From contig JAJYLH010000026.1 in assembly GCA_021787845.1 (NCBI GenBank), forward strand, positions 1-64,000: a DNA stretch of 64,000 bases, given 5' to 3'. Under the pieces are notes generated by a model, which did no database searches, was not told the DNA's origin, and worked only from the letters and a program-made list of their open reading frames with translations. The DNA comes from Myxococcales bacterium (GTDB lineage Bacteria; Myxococcota; Myxococcia; Myxococcales; JAJYLH01). The position numbers and the translations under genes are program-made. This document shows positions 46,683 to 55,490 of the stretch, one piece after another; positions within the stretch are counted from its first letter, which is position 1; every line of letters starts with the position of its first letter.

Positions 46683-47450
46683 ATGAATCCCCTTCGCGCG
46701 TTGACGCGCTCGCTCGGCCGGCCGGCGGTGATCGCGCATCGGGGCGCTTCGGCGGCGGCGCCGGAAAACAGCCTCGCCGCCCTGCGTCTTGCGCGAGAGC
46801 TGGGCGCCGACGGGGTCGAATTCGACGTTCAGCGCTGCCGGACCGGCGAGCTCGTCGTCTTCCACGACCGCACGCTCGCGCGCTGCACGGGAGCGCTCGG
46901 GACCCTCGTCGAGACGCCGTTCGAAGCGCTGCGCGAGCTGTCGCTCGATCGCGTGGATTCCGGCCGCGCGGGCGCTCGCATCCCGACCCTGGAGGAGTTT
47001 CTCGCCGCTGTGCCAGCCGACCTGTTCCTGAACCTGGAGGTGAAAATCGACGACCTCGTCGAGGCCCCCCTCGGGCGCGCCTGCGTCGAGGCGCTCGCCC
47101 GCGTGGGCCGGGACCGCCGCGCGATCGTCTCCTCCTTCCACCCGGCAGCGCTCCTGCATGCCTTGGCGGCGGATCGGTCCGTCGCCCGCGCCGCCCTCGT
47201 CGAGGCGAGCGCCGATTGGCGGCTGCGGCTCGCGCTCGGGATGTCGTCGGCTCCGGCCGCCGTCCACCCGGAGCACCCGCTCGTCGACCCGCGCCGGGTC
47301 GCAGGCTGGCATCGGCTCGGCCTTCGGGTCGCGACCTGGACCGTCGACGAACCCGGCGAGGCGACGCGCTGTCTCGACGCCGGGGTCGACGCGATCATCA
47401 CCAATCGTCCCGACCTCGTCCGGCCGATCGCTGAACGGTTCCGCTGCTAA
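46683..47450 (+). CDS. Glycerophosphodiester phosphodiesterase
   Basis: This 255-residue cytoplasmic TIM-barrel enzyme cleaves glycerophosphodiesters to glycerol 3-phosphate and an alcohol. Motifs are AHRGASAAAPENSLAAL, GADGVEFDVQ, VVFHDRTLARCTG and LNLEVKID, carrying the expected His, Glu and Asp residues. No signal peptide, so it is UgpQ-like rather than periplasmic GlpQ. Divergent from tatA, 119 bases away. Confidence 0.93.
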   Translation: MNPLRALTRSLGRPAVIAHRGASAAAPENSLAALRLARELGADGVEFDVQRCRTGELVVFHDRTLARCTGALGTLVETPFEALRELSLDRVDSGRAGARIPTLEEFLAAVPADLFLNLEVKIDDLVEAPLGRACVEALARVGRDRRAIVSSFHPAALLHALAADRSVARAALVEASADWRLRLALGMSSAPAAVHPEHPLVDPRRVAGWHRLGLRVATWTVDEPGEATRCLDAGVDAIITNRPDLVRPIAERFRC

Positions 47451-47462
47451 AGGGCGAATGCG

Positions 47463-48365
47463 CTACCGGTGTTCCCGCCCGTCGGGACCGACGAAGACCA
47501 GGCCGTCCTCCTCGTCGCCCGCGGCGGGCAAGAGCTTTTCGATCAGCCGATGGACCTCGGCGTCGCTCGGCGCCGGCGCGGCCGCCAGGTCTCTTTCGAG
47601 AGCGGTTGCCTTCCTGCCTTGGTGCAGCGATGCCGCATGGCGTCGGACCTCCCCGCTCAGTCGCTCATCGGCAGCGATGTCGCCGAGCTCGACCGTCGAC
47701 AGCCCTTGCATCGCGCGCACCGCGAGCGCCACCGAGGCGTACGGGTTGTGGGCGATCGCCCGGCGGATTCGGCGCGAGCTCCCGTGCCGCGAGGCGAGCA
47801 CCGTCTCCAAGACCGAAGCGTGGGTCGGCCGTTTGCCCGCGACCACGAGCGCCTCGCGTTCGGTGCAGCGGGGGTTCGCCAGCAGCTCGCCGATCACCCG
47901 CGCGTCCTGCTCCCGCGCGAGGCGGATCAACAGGTCGGGGTCGCGCCCGCGGGAGAGCGTGCGTTTCACGCCGGCGGGGAGCCGGGCGAGCCGCCGGTCG
48001 ACGAAGGGCTCGTCGGCGACGTCGTAGGTGCGCGTCGCCGGGCCCGACGCGAAGAGCGCCTCCACCAGCCGGTCCGCCCGCGAACGGGCGAGCGAGAGCC
48101 ATCCGGCGACCCGTTCGGCATCCAGATGGCCGCGGGCGAGCGACCGGGCGATGGCCGACACCGCGCTCGCCGCATCCGGCGAGTCGCGGGCCTCGCGCGC
48201 GAGGCTGCCGCAGACCAGCACCGCTGTCGCCGACACCAAGGACTCCAGGAACGCTCCCGCCGCCCGGGAGCGCAGCTCGTCGGTCGAAATCGCCCGCAGC
48301 CGGCGAACGAGCTGCGAGGCGAGCCGCGCCGCCTCCTCGTCTTCCGGCTGGGCGGGTCTGGTCAT
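47463..48365 (-). CDS. HEAT-like repeat protein, unknown function
   Basis: This 300-residue, Ala/Arg-rich protein is almost wholly helical. The middle has repeated units with LLANPRCTEREALVVA and AIAHNPYASVALAVRAM, resembling leucine-rich-variant or HEAT repeats (the NP-x-A-S/T pattern). Its ATG overlaps the stop of the upstream zinc-finger gene by four bases, so the two are coupled. No catalytic motif. It may be a scaffold or binding partner (inference). Confidence 0.7.
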   Translation of the reverse strand: MTRPAQPEDEEAARLASQLVRRLRAISTDELRSRAAGAFLESLVSATAVLVCGSLAREARDSPDAASAVSAIARSLARGHLDAERVAGWLSLARSRADRLVEALFASGPATRTYDVADEPFVDRRLARLPAGVKRTLSRGRDPDLLIRLAREQDARVIGELLANPRCTEREALVVAGKRPTHASVLETVLASRHGSSRRIRRAIAHNPYASVALAVRAMQGLSTVELGDIAADERLSGEVRRHAASLHQGRKATALERDLAAAPAPSDAEVHRLIEKLLPAAGDEEDGLVFVGPDGREHR

Positions 48366-49972
48366 CGCCGCGAGGGACCGACGACCGGCGCCGCGACGGC
48401 CGGGACCACCGCCGGGGCGCCCGGCGCGGGGGGAACCGGAGCTCTCACCGGGACCGGAGCCGCTCTGCGTGGCGGCGCGGGCGCGAAGGCCTCCTCGAGC
48501 GCAACCGGTATGCCTGGCGCGACCGAGAACGAGACCGACGCCCCCGCGACCTGCCGGGCGTCGAGGGGGAAGACCGCGACGAAGGGCAAGCTCTCCTGGG
48601 GCGCGAGCTTCAGCTCCGGATGCCGGGTCGCGAGCCGATGCTGCAAGGCGTCGTTCGCCCCGGACGAGAGAGCGTACAAATCCTCCGGGGTGGCGCTGGC
48701 GCCGGCGACCGACTGCGCCGTCGCGAGGACCGCGCCCCCTCTTTCGACCCGCGTGGTCACCTGCGCCGCTGGCCAGGTCTGCCCGGACGAGCTCTCCACC
48801 TGGCCGGTGACGTAGAACAGCTCGTGCCCGTCGCGGGTCCAGTAGGTGCCCGTCCGCACCTCCACCGCGTGCGGCGCCGCCAGCGACTGGGCGTCGCCCC
48901 TGCCGAGGGCGAGCTGCACGAGGTTCCGGCCGACGTCGTTCCAGGTCAGCGGCCTGGGAGCGCGCACCGCCGCGATGGCGACGAGCGCGGTCGAGGCGAT
49001 GACGAGGGCCGAGAGCGCGTCGAAGGCGGCGGTCACGAGACGCCGTCCGGCAGGGTGTTCGTCCGGGACCGGCGTGGCAGCCGGGGGGCGAGGCTGCGGT
49101 TTGGGTTTCGGCTCGACCGGCTGGCCGAGCTGCTCGGGGATCTCGAGACTCGGAGCTTCCGGCAGGGCTGGCTGCGCGAGGTCGAGCGGCGGCTCGGCCG
49201 CGGCCGGTTCGGGCGCCGGCTCGTCCTCGAGGGGAGGGAACGCGGGCTGGGGCGGCGGTCCAAAGTCGGCGCGCAGGGGCGGCGCGCTCGGTCCCAGGCT
49301 GTGCTCGACGCCGTCGAAGGGGTTGGTCTCCAGCGGGGGCAGGTCGACGGCGAACGGGTCGGCGGGAGCCGCCGGTGGCGCCGGTGCCGCCGGGGGGAAA
49401 CCGGAGCCGAACAGGTCCAGGTCGAGGTTGGGCTCAGCGGGAGCGGAGCCGGATGCCGCCGCGGGGGCGGAGGTGGGGAAGCCCAGCTCCTGGAACGGAT
49501 CGGGAGGTGGCGAAGACGGCGAATCCGCGGCCGGCGCCAGCGCGGGCGGTTCGGCGAGGCCCTCGGGAGCGGCCGGCGTGGCGGTGGGCGCGGCGGGCGA
49601 CTGCCCCAGGAAGCCAAAGTGCAGGGTCGGGGCTCGCCAGGGCGCGGGCGGCGGGGCCGGAGGGCTTGCCCGGTCGGCCAGCGGGTCGGGGATGGGGCTG
49701 GCGGGGGCCGGCGGTGGTGTCGTTGGGCGGTTGGGCTCCAGGTTGGTGGCAGCGCCGTAGGTCAGCGAGACCGCTCGTGGCGCCGCGGGGGCGGCCGGGG
49801 GCGCCTCGGGGGCGGGCTTGGGGCCGGAGGCGTCGCCGGGGGCTGGGGCAGGAGCGCGGGAGGCCTTGAAGACGGTCTTGCACTGGGTGCAGCGGATCTT
49901 CACGCCGCGCTCGGGCACCTTCTCGTCGGCGACGCGGAAGCGGACGCGGCACTGGGGGCATTGGACGATCAT
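48362..49972 (-). CDS. MJ0042 zinc-finger membrane protein with DUF3426-like domain
   Basis: This 536-residue protein opens with the MJ0042 zinc ribbon (VQCPQCRVRFRV and RCTQCKTVFKA). A Pro/Ala-rich disordered linker of about 260 residues follows, then one membrane helix (ALSALVIASTALVAIAAV, near residue 335) and a C-terminal domain of the DUF3426 type that would lie outside the membrane. This plan is common in Myxococcota. Function unknown. It is coupled to the HEAT-like gene downstream and divergent from phaR. Confidence 0.8.
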   Translation of the reverse strand: MIVQCPQCRVRFRVADEKVPERGVKIRCTQCKTVFKASRAPAPAPGDASGPKPAPEAPPAAPAAPRAVSLTYGAATNLEPNRPTTPPPAPASPIPDPLADRASPPAPPPAPWRAPTLHFGFLGQSPAAPTATPAAPEGLAEPPALAPAADSPSSPPPDPFQELGFPTSAPAAASGSAPAEPNLDLDLFGSGFPPAAPAPPAAPADPFAVDLPPLETNPFDGVEHSLGPSAPPLRADFGPPPQPAFPPLEDEPAPEPAAAEPPLDLAQPALPEAPSLEIPEQLGQPVEPKPKPQPRPPAATPVPDEHPAGRRLVTAAFDALSALVIASTALVAIAAVRAPRPLTWNDVGRNLVQLALGRGDAQSLAAPHAVEVRTGTYWTRDGHELFYVTGQVESSSGQTWPAAQVTTRVERGGAVLATAQSVAGASATPEDLYALSSGANDALQHRLATRHPELKLAPQESLPFVAVFPLDARQVAGASVSFSVAPGIPVALEEAFAPAPPRRAAPVPVRAPVPPAPGAPAVVPAVAAPVVGPSRR

Positions 49973-50116
49973 GCAAATCCCGGGTCGGCCGGTGGCGGCC
50001 TCGAGGCCCCCGACCGTTCGACGTCTAGAGCCAGGTGGGGCAGTGCGTGAGCCCTCGGGGATTATCCGGTCGGAAATCGAGGAAGATCAAGGGAGTTGGC
50101 CGGGGCCTCAGGGTGC

Positions 50117-50145
50117 TTGACAGGTCCTGGCGGCCGATGGAATCG
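50117..50145 (+). promoter_or_regulatory. Weak candidate promoter of phaR
   Basis: TTGACA (50117-50122), 17-base spacer, GAATCG (50140-50145); the -10 box is poor. Confidence 0.3.
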
Positions 50146-50230
50146 TGCGCGCCCCCTCACGCGCGAGCGGGGAGGCGCCAGGCGGAAGGTTCCTGGTCGC
50201 GGCGAGAAGTCGCTCTAGGAGACAAGCAGG

Positions 50231-50851
50231 ATGGCAGACAGGAGCGACGGAGAGAAGACCGCGACCCCCGCGGCGGCCGAGGACACGACCCGCATCAAGG
50301 TGATCAAGCGATACACGAATCGCAAGCTCTACGACACGGTCGAGAGCCGCTACGTGACGCTGGAAGAGATCGCCGAGATGGTCAAGGGCGGCGCGGAAGT
50401 GAAGATCGTGGACAACCGCACCAAGGAGGACCTGACCAGCGTCACCCTCGCGCAGATCATCTTCGAGGAAGAGAAGCGCGAGGGGCAGATGCCGCTCGGG
50501 GTGTTGCAGCGGATCATCCGCGGCGGCGGGTCGGCGCTGACCGACTTCTTTTCGGAGCGGGTGTCGCCGCAGGTGGGCAAGCTCAAGGAGGAGGCCGAGA
50601 GCCGGGTCGGCCGGCTCTTCCACCGCGAGGAAGGGCAGCGGGTGGCGCCGAACGTGCGGGAGCTGTTCCAGACGAGCCAGCGGGCGCTGGAGGAGTGGCA
50701 GCGGCGGGTCGACGAGCGGGTGCGCGCGGCGATCGAGGCGGTGACGGGCCTGACCCAGCTCCAGCGCGACGTCCAGCGGCTGCACGAGCGGCTCGACGCG
50801 CTGGACGAGAAGCTCAAGCAGCTCGAGAACGACGAGACCGACCCGCGCTGA
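50231..50851 (+). CDS. PhaR-type polyhydroxyalkanoate regulator
   Basis: This 206-residue protein has the PHB/PHA accumulation regulator DNA-binding domain at residues about 22-85 (IKVIKRYTNRKLYDT, then SRYVTLEEIAEMV). A region with RGGGSALTDFFSERV and a C-terminal coiled coil (LQRDVQRLHERLDALDEKLKQ) follow. In characterised members it represses phasin genes and binds PHA granules. No PHA synthase is in the window, so a role in storage is inferred from family only. Confidence 0.9.
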   Translation: MADRSDGEKTATPAAAEDTTRIKVIKRYTNRKLYDTVESRYVTLEEIAEMVKGGAEVKIVDNRTKEDLTSVTLAQIIFEEEKREGQMPLGVLQRIIRGGGSALTDFFSERVSPQVGKLKEEAESRVGRLFHREEGQRVAPNVRELFQTSQRALEEWQRRVDERVRAAIEAVTGLTQLQRDVQRLHERLDALDEKLKQLENDETDPR

Positions 50852-50935
50852 ACCTGAGCAGGCCGGAAAGCCCTTCAACCGGGAAGTCCCTCGGAAAACG
50901 CCGGGCGGAGCTGGGAAAATCAGCGGGCGCCCGCG

Positions 50936-50964
50936 TTGACACGCCCCCCACCGTCCGATAGCTT
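50936..50964 (+). promoter_or_regulatory. Candidate promoter of nuoEF
   Basis: A perfect TTGACA (50936-50941), a 17-base spacer and TAGCTT (50959-50964), 56 bases before nuoE. Confidence 0.6.
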
Positions 50965-51020
50965 GCGCCGCAAAGCGGCGGCCAGCAGCGGCGTCGCTTC
51001 ATCGACATCGGGGTGCCCTC

Positions 51021-51521
51021 TTGTCCGTCGCCTCTCCCTTCACGCCCGAGCAGCAGCAGACCTTCGACGCCGATACCGCGAAGATTTTCGCGAAGTACCC
51101 GCCCGAGCGCCGGTCGGCGGCGCTGATTCCGGTCCTCCACGCCGCCCAGAACCTCCAGGGGTGGCTTGCGCCGAAGGCGCTCGACTACGTCGCCGAGGTG
51201 GTGGGCGTTCCGAGGACCCGGGTACAGGAGGTGGTCAGCTTCTACTCGATGTTCCACCTGAAGCCGGTGGGCGAAAAGCACGTCCAGGTCTGCGTCAACC
51301 TCGCCTGCTGGCTGCGCGGCTCGGACAAGATCGTCGACGCCTGCAAGAAGCACATCGGCGAACAGCAGATGCAGCCGACCGCGGACGGGAAGGCGAGCTG
51401 GTGCGAGGTCGAGTGCCTCGCGAGCTGCGGCACCGCTCCTGCTGTCATGATCAACGCGAAGTACCACGAGGGGTTCTCGGTCGAGGAGCTCGAACAGGAG
51501 CTCGGCAAGAAGCAGCCCTAG
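51021..51521 (+). CDS. nuoE: NADH-quinone oxidoreductase subunit E
   Basis: This 166-residue thioredoxin-fold subunit of complex I binds the 2Fe-2S cluster N1a through Cys pairs CVNLAC (Cx4C) and CLASC (Cx3C). The best start is a TTG at 51021, since no ATG precedes the conserved helical N-terminus (FTPEQQQTFDADTAKI). The nuoF start is 8 bases after its stop. NuoE and NuoF form the NADH-input module. Confidence 0.93.
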   Translation: MSVASPFTPEQQQTFDADTAKIFAKYPPERRSAALIPVLHAAQNLQGWLAPKALDYVAEVVGVPRTRVQEVVSFYSMFHLKPVGEKHVQVCVNLACWLRGSDKIVDACKKHIGEQQMQPTADGKASWCEVECLASCGTAPAVMINAKYHEGFSVEELEQELGKKQP

Positions 51522-51529
51522 AGGAAGCC

Positions 51530-52822
51530 ATGGACCTGCCGAAGCTCGTCTCGAAGAACTGGGGCAAGCCCGAGAGCTGGACCCTGAAGTCCGCGCGCGA
51601 GAACGGCACCTACGAGGCGCTGAAGAAGGCGCTCTCGATGACGCCGCAGGAGATCATCGAGCAGGTGACGAAGTCGAACCTGCGCGGCCGCGGCGGCGCC
51701 GGCTTCCCGACGGGGATGAAGTGGACCTTCGTCGTGAAGGAGAAGGCGACCCCGAAGTACCTGGTGGTCAACGCGGACGAGGGCGAGCCCGGCACCTTCA
51801 AGGACCGCTACTGCCTCTCGGAAGACCCGCACCTGTTCATCGAGGGGTGCCTCATCGCGGCGCGGGCGCTGTCGGCGCCGGCGGTCTACGTCTACTGCCG
51901 CGGGGAGTTCTATTTTCAGATGTCCCGGCTGCAGCAGGCGATCGACTCCTGCTACGAGGCGGGGCTCTTGGGCAAGAACATCCTCGGCCAGCCCGGCTTC
52001 GACGTCGACATCTTCGTTCATCCCGGGGCCGGCGCGTACATCTGCGGGGAAGAGTCAGCGCTCCTGGAGAGCTTGGAAGGCAAGAAGGGCTGGCCGCGGC
52101 TGAGGCCGCCGTTTCCCGCGAACGCCGGCCTCTGGGGGAAGCCGACCGCGGTCAACAACGTCGAGACCATCGCCTCGATCCCGCCCATCATCGAGAGGGG
52201 CGGCGAGGCGTACGCTCGGCTCGGCCCCCCGCGCAACGGGGGCACCCGGCTCGTCTGCGTCTCCGGCCACGTCACCAAGCCCGGCGTCTACGAAGTGCCG
52301 TTGAGCATCACGCTCGAGTCGATCGTCTACGACCTGTGCGAGGGCATCCCCAACGGGCGCAAGCTCAAGGGGCTGATTCCCGGCGGCTCCTCGGCCGCGG
52401 TGATGACCGCCGACGAAATCGACTGCGCGATCGACTTCGACACCCTCAAGGCGAAGGGGACGATGGCCGGCTCGGGCGCCATCATGGTGATGGACGACAC
52501 CGTCAACATGGCCTTCGCCCTGCACAACGTGGTGCGCTTCTACGCCCACGAGAGCTGCGGCCAGTGCACGCCCTGCCGGGAAGGCACCGGCTGGATGTTC
52601 CGGATTCTCACGAAAATCGTGAACGGGCAGGGCACCGAGCGGGACGTCGACCTGCTCGACCAGATCGCCAAGCAGGGCGAGACCCGAACCATCTGCGCGC
52701 TCTTCGACGGCACCGCGATGCCCGTGCGCTCGTTCGTCAAGAAGTACCCTGACGACTTCCTCCAACTCGTGCGCCCGGCGCCGAGCACCACGAAACCGCT
52801 GCCGCTCACCGTGAGCGCTTGA
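51530..52822 (+). CDS. nuoF: NADH-quinone oxidoreductase subunit F
   Basis: This 430-residue subunit binds NADH, FMN and 4Fe-4S cluster N3. The FMN/NADH glycine-rich segment is RGRGGAGFPTG near residue 55, followed by NADEGEPGTFKDR, and the cluster ligands are CGQCTPCREG plus the later Cys in TICALFDG. The ATG follows GAGGAAG. Only nuoE and nuoF occur here; the gene after nuoF is a helicase, so the other complex I genes must be elsewhere. Confidence 0.95.
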   Translation: MDLPKLVSKNWGKPESWTLKSARENGTYEALKKALSMTPQEIIEQVTKSNLRGRGGAGFPTGMKWTFVVKEKATPKYLVVNADEGEPGTFKDRYCLSEDPHLFIEGCLIAARALSAPAVYVYCRGEFYFQMSRLQQAIDSCYEAGLLGKNILGQPGFDVDIFVHPGAGAYICGEESALLESLEGKKGWPRLRPPFPANAGLWGKPTAVNNVETIASIPPIIERGGEAYARLGPPRNGGTRLVCVSGHVTKPGVYEVPLSITLESIVYDLCEGIPNGRKLKGLIPGGSSAAVMTADEIDCAIDFDTLKAKGTMAGSGAIMVMDDTVNMAFALHNVVRFYAHESCGQCTPCREGTGWMFRILTKIVNGQGTERDVDLLDQIAKQGETRTICALFDGTAMPVRSFVKKYPDDFLQLVRPAPSTTKPLPLTVSA

Positions 52823-52865
52823 GCTCGGCCCACGCGGCCGGCCGCGGCGGGGAGGGCCAGCCCTC

Positions 52866-52901
52866 GTCCGATCGGACCGATCGGTCGGATCCGTCCGATC
52901 G
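52866..52901. repeat. CCGATCGGW array
   Basis: About four units between nuoF and the dinG-like gene: TCCGATCGG, ACCGATCGG, TCGGATCCG, TCCGATCGA. Confidence 0.9.
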
Positions 52902-52945
52902 AGGCGGATGGGCCGCGGCGCTCGAAGTCTGTTAAGACCGTCGCC

Positions 52946-55255
52946 GTGGCGAGAGAGCCGCTGCCAGAAGACTTCGAACCCTCCGAGAGCGCTCCCGGTG
53001 AAAGCGACGACCTGCGCCTCGAGCTCCAGGCGGGCGCGCGGGCGTTGCTCGACGCGGGCGGGGCGCTCTCGCGCGTCGAGCCGGGCTACGAGACGCGGTC
53101 GCAGCAGCTTGCGATGGCCGACGCGGTCATCGACGCCTTGGTCGGCGCGAAGGTCGCGGTCATCGAGGCGGGCACCGGCACCGGCAAGACGCTCGCGTAC
53201 CTCGTGCCGGCGATCCTCTCGGGGCTGAAGGTCGTCGTCGCCACCGCGACCAAGGCGTTGCAGGAGCAAATCGTCGACCAGGACCTGCCGCTGCTCGAGC
53301 GGCTCGGCCTGAAGTTTTCCGCGGCGGTGATGAAGGGCCGGCAGAACTACCTCTGCCTTCTCAAGTTCGAGCAGTTCGAGCAGAGCCCGGTCTTCGTCAG
53401 CCGCGACGAGAAAGCGGACTTCGAACGGCTGCGCTCGTGGGCGCACGCGACCTCGACCGGCGACCGCGCCGAGCTCGACCTGCCGGACGGCTACGTCGCC
53501 TGGCGCGACGTGTCGTCGACCGCGGAGACCTGCGTCGGCCAGGAGTGCCCGCACTTCTCCGCCTGCCACGTCACGCGCATGCGCCAGCGCGCGCAGGAGG
53601 CGCAGGTCGTCGTCGTCAACCACCACCTCTTCTTCGCCGACCTGGCGCTCAGGCAGTCGCCGGCGGCGAAGGTCGGCGCGGAGGTCGTGCCCCGAGCGGA
53701 AGCGGTGGTGTTCGACGAGGCGCACAACATCGAGGAGGTCGCGACCGAGTTCTTCGGCGCCCAAGTCTCGAACTACCGCTTCTTCGACCTGTGCCGCGAC
53801 ATCGACCGGACGGCGGCGGTGCGCCCGGCGTGGCGGTCGAAGCCGGTCGGGCGCCTGACGAGCGCGGTCGGCCGGGCGGCGGAGGCGTATTTCGGCGAGG
53901 TGGCGGCGCTCGCTCCGGCCGACGCGGGCCCGTGGGGGTGGCCCCGGCCGGCAGCGCAACGGCCTGGGGGAAGCGGCACCGGCCACCGGGGCCGGTCCAG
54001 GGGTGCGGTAGCGACGCCGAAGACCGATCGGACCGATCGGTCGGATCGGACCGATCAGTCCGCTCTCCCGTTCGCGAGCGGCCGCGCCGCGGCAGGCGCG
54101 GGGACCCCGGAGGGTGCCGTCGACGGCGCGGCGATTCTGGAGCCGGCGGAGCTGGCTCTCTCGACGGAACGGCGCGACGCGCGCTGGTCGCTGGACCGAG
54201 GAGCGCTCTCGCCCCTCGCCTCGGCTCGCGACGACCTCTCGGGCGCGGTGGGCGAGCTGCGCCGGGCGCTGGTCGACCTCGGCGGCGACAAGCCGGAGCC
54301 GGAAATCGAAGCCTTCGCGCGCCGCGCCGACGACCTGCGGCTCGTGCTCGAGGCCGTCTCCGAGCAGCAGGCGCCGGACCTCGTCTACTGGGCGGAGACG
54401 CGCGGGCGCGGCGTCTTCCTGCGCGCCTCGCCGGTCGACGTCGCCCCCGACCTTCAGGCGGCGCTCTTCTCCGACGGCCGGCCGATCGTGCTGACCAGCG
54501 CGACGCTCGCGACGGGGGGCAGCACCGCTTTCTTCCAGCATCGGGTCGGGCTCTGGCCGGACGGCGACGAGCGCGGTCGGGGCGAACAGACCGTGCTGCC
54601 GTCGCCGTTCGACTACGACCGTCAGGCCGCGCTCTACTTTCCGCGCCACCTGCCGGAGCCAGCGCACGAGGCGTTTCTCGACCAGGCGACGGAGGAGATC
54701 GCGGCGCTCATCGCCCTCGCCGAGGGGCGGACCTTCGCGCTCTTCACCTCGCTGCGGGCGATGCGCGAAGTCCACCGCCGCCTCAAGTTCCGCCTGCCGT
54801 ACCAGGTGCTGCTCCAGGGCGAACGGCCGAAAGGCGCGCTCGTGCGGGCCTTTCGCGACGAGCCGAGCGTCTTGTTCGCGACCCAGTCGTTCTGGGAAGG
54901 CGTCGATGTGCCGGGCGACGCGCTGTCGCTGGTCGTCATCGACAAGCTGCCCTTCGCGAGCCCTGCCGATCCCCTCGTCGCCGCGCGGCTCGAGTCCATC
55001 GAAAGCCGCGGACGGTCGTCGTTCCTCGACTACTCGCTGCCGTCGGCGGCGATTTCCCTCAAGCAGGGCTTCGGCCGGCTCATCCGCTCGCGGCGGGACA
55101 CCGGCGCGGTCGCCATCCTCGACAAGCGGCTGTGGACCAAGGGGTACGGCAGCTTTCTCAGGAAGTCGCTGCCCTCCTGCCCCACGTTCACCGCCTTCGC
55201 CGACCTGAAGGCGTGGTGGCGCGAAACCCGGGCGCACGAGAGCGACGAGGGGTAG
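52946..55255 (+). CDS. DinG/XPD-like ATP-dependent DNA helicase
   Basis: This 769-residue superfamily 2 iron-sulfur helicase starts at GTG 52946. Motif I is EAGTGTGKTLAYLVP, motif II is VFDEAHNIEE, and motif VI region QGFGRLIRS is near the end. The iron-sulfur cysteines fall between motifs Ia and II (NYLCLLKF, then CVGQECPHFSACHV). Residues about 355-372, in a linker after motif II, are encoded by a CCGATCGGW array (TDRTDRSDRTDQS). In E. coli DinG removes R-loops and other replication obstacles; here the same role is inferred. Confidence 0.92.
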   Translation: MAREPLPEDFEPSESAPGESDDLRLELQAGARALLDAGGALSRVEPGYETRSQQLAMADAVIDALVGAKVAVIEAGTGTGKTLAYLVPAILSGLKVVVATATKALQEQIVDQDLPLLERLGLKFSAAVMKGRQNYLCLLKFEQFEQSPVFVSRDEKADFERLRSWAHATSTGDRAELDLPDGYVAWRDVSSTAETCVGQECPHFSACHVTRMRQRAQEAQVVVVNHHLFFADLALRQSPAAKVGAEVVPRAEAVVFDEAHNIEEVATEFFGAQVSNYRFFDLCRDIDRTAAVRPAWRSKPVGRLTSAVGRAAEAYFGEVAALAPADAGPWGWPRPAAQRPGGSGTGHRGRSRGAVATPKTDRTDRSDRTDQSALPFASGRAAAGAGTPEGAVDGAAILEPAELALSTERRDARWSLDRGALSPLASARDDLSGAVGELRRALVDLGGDKPEPEIEAFARRADDLRLVLEAVSEQQAPDLVYWAETRGRGVFLRASPVDVAPDLQAALFSDGRPIVLTSATLATGGSTAFFQHRVGLWPDGDERGRGEQTVLPSPFDYDRQAALYFPRHLPEPAHEAFLDQATEEIAALIALAEGRTFALFTSLRAMREVHRRLKFRLPYQVLLQGERPKGALVRAFRDEPSVLFATQSFWEGVDVPGDALSLVVIDKLPFASPADPLVAARLESIESRGRSSFLDYSLPSAAISLKQGFGRLIRSRRDTGAVAILDKRLWTKGYGSFLRKSLPSCPTFTAFADLKAWWRETRAHESDEG
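54021..54060. repeat. CCGATCGGW array inside the dinG-like gene
   Basis: About four units in frame encode TDRTDRSDRTDQS. Confidence 0.92.
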
Positions 55256-55285
55256 GTTCGTTCGCTGCCAATCCGGTTGACACGC

Positions 55286-55362
55286 TTGGAGCTGGACGCG
55301 TGAGTGTCCGGGTCGGATACGGCGTCCCGGGTCAACCCGGGCACTGACGTGCCCGGCTCCAA
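55286..55362. repeat. Palindromic element (GGAGCTGGACGCGTGAGTGTCC family), double copy
   Basis: TTGGAGCTGGACGCGTGAGT is answered by CACTGACGTGCCCGGCTCCAA; CCCGGGTCAACCCGGG lies inside. Related to 8681-8712. Confidence 0.8.
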
Positions 55363-55490
55363 TGACCAGCGAGTGCGTCGACCGGACAGGCATGGTCCAT
55401 TCTTCGCCGCTCGCAGCGGTCTCTCCTCGCGAACGGGGAACCCGAAGGGGCGTCGCGCCGCCGACGCTCCGGTTGTGCTGTGATGCGCCC

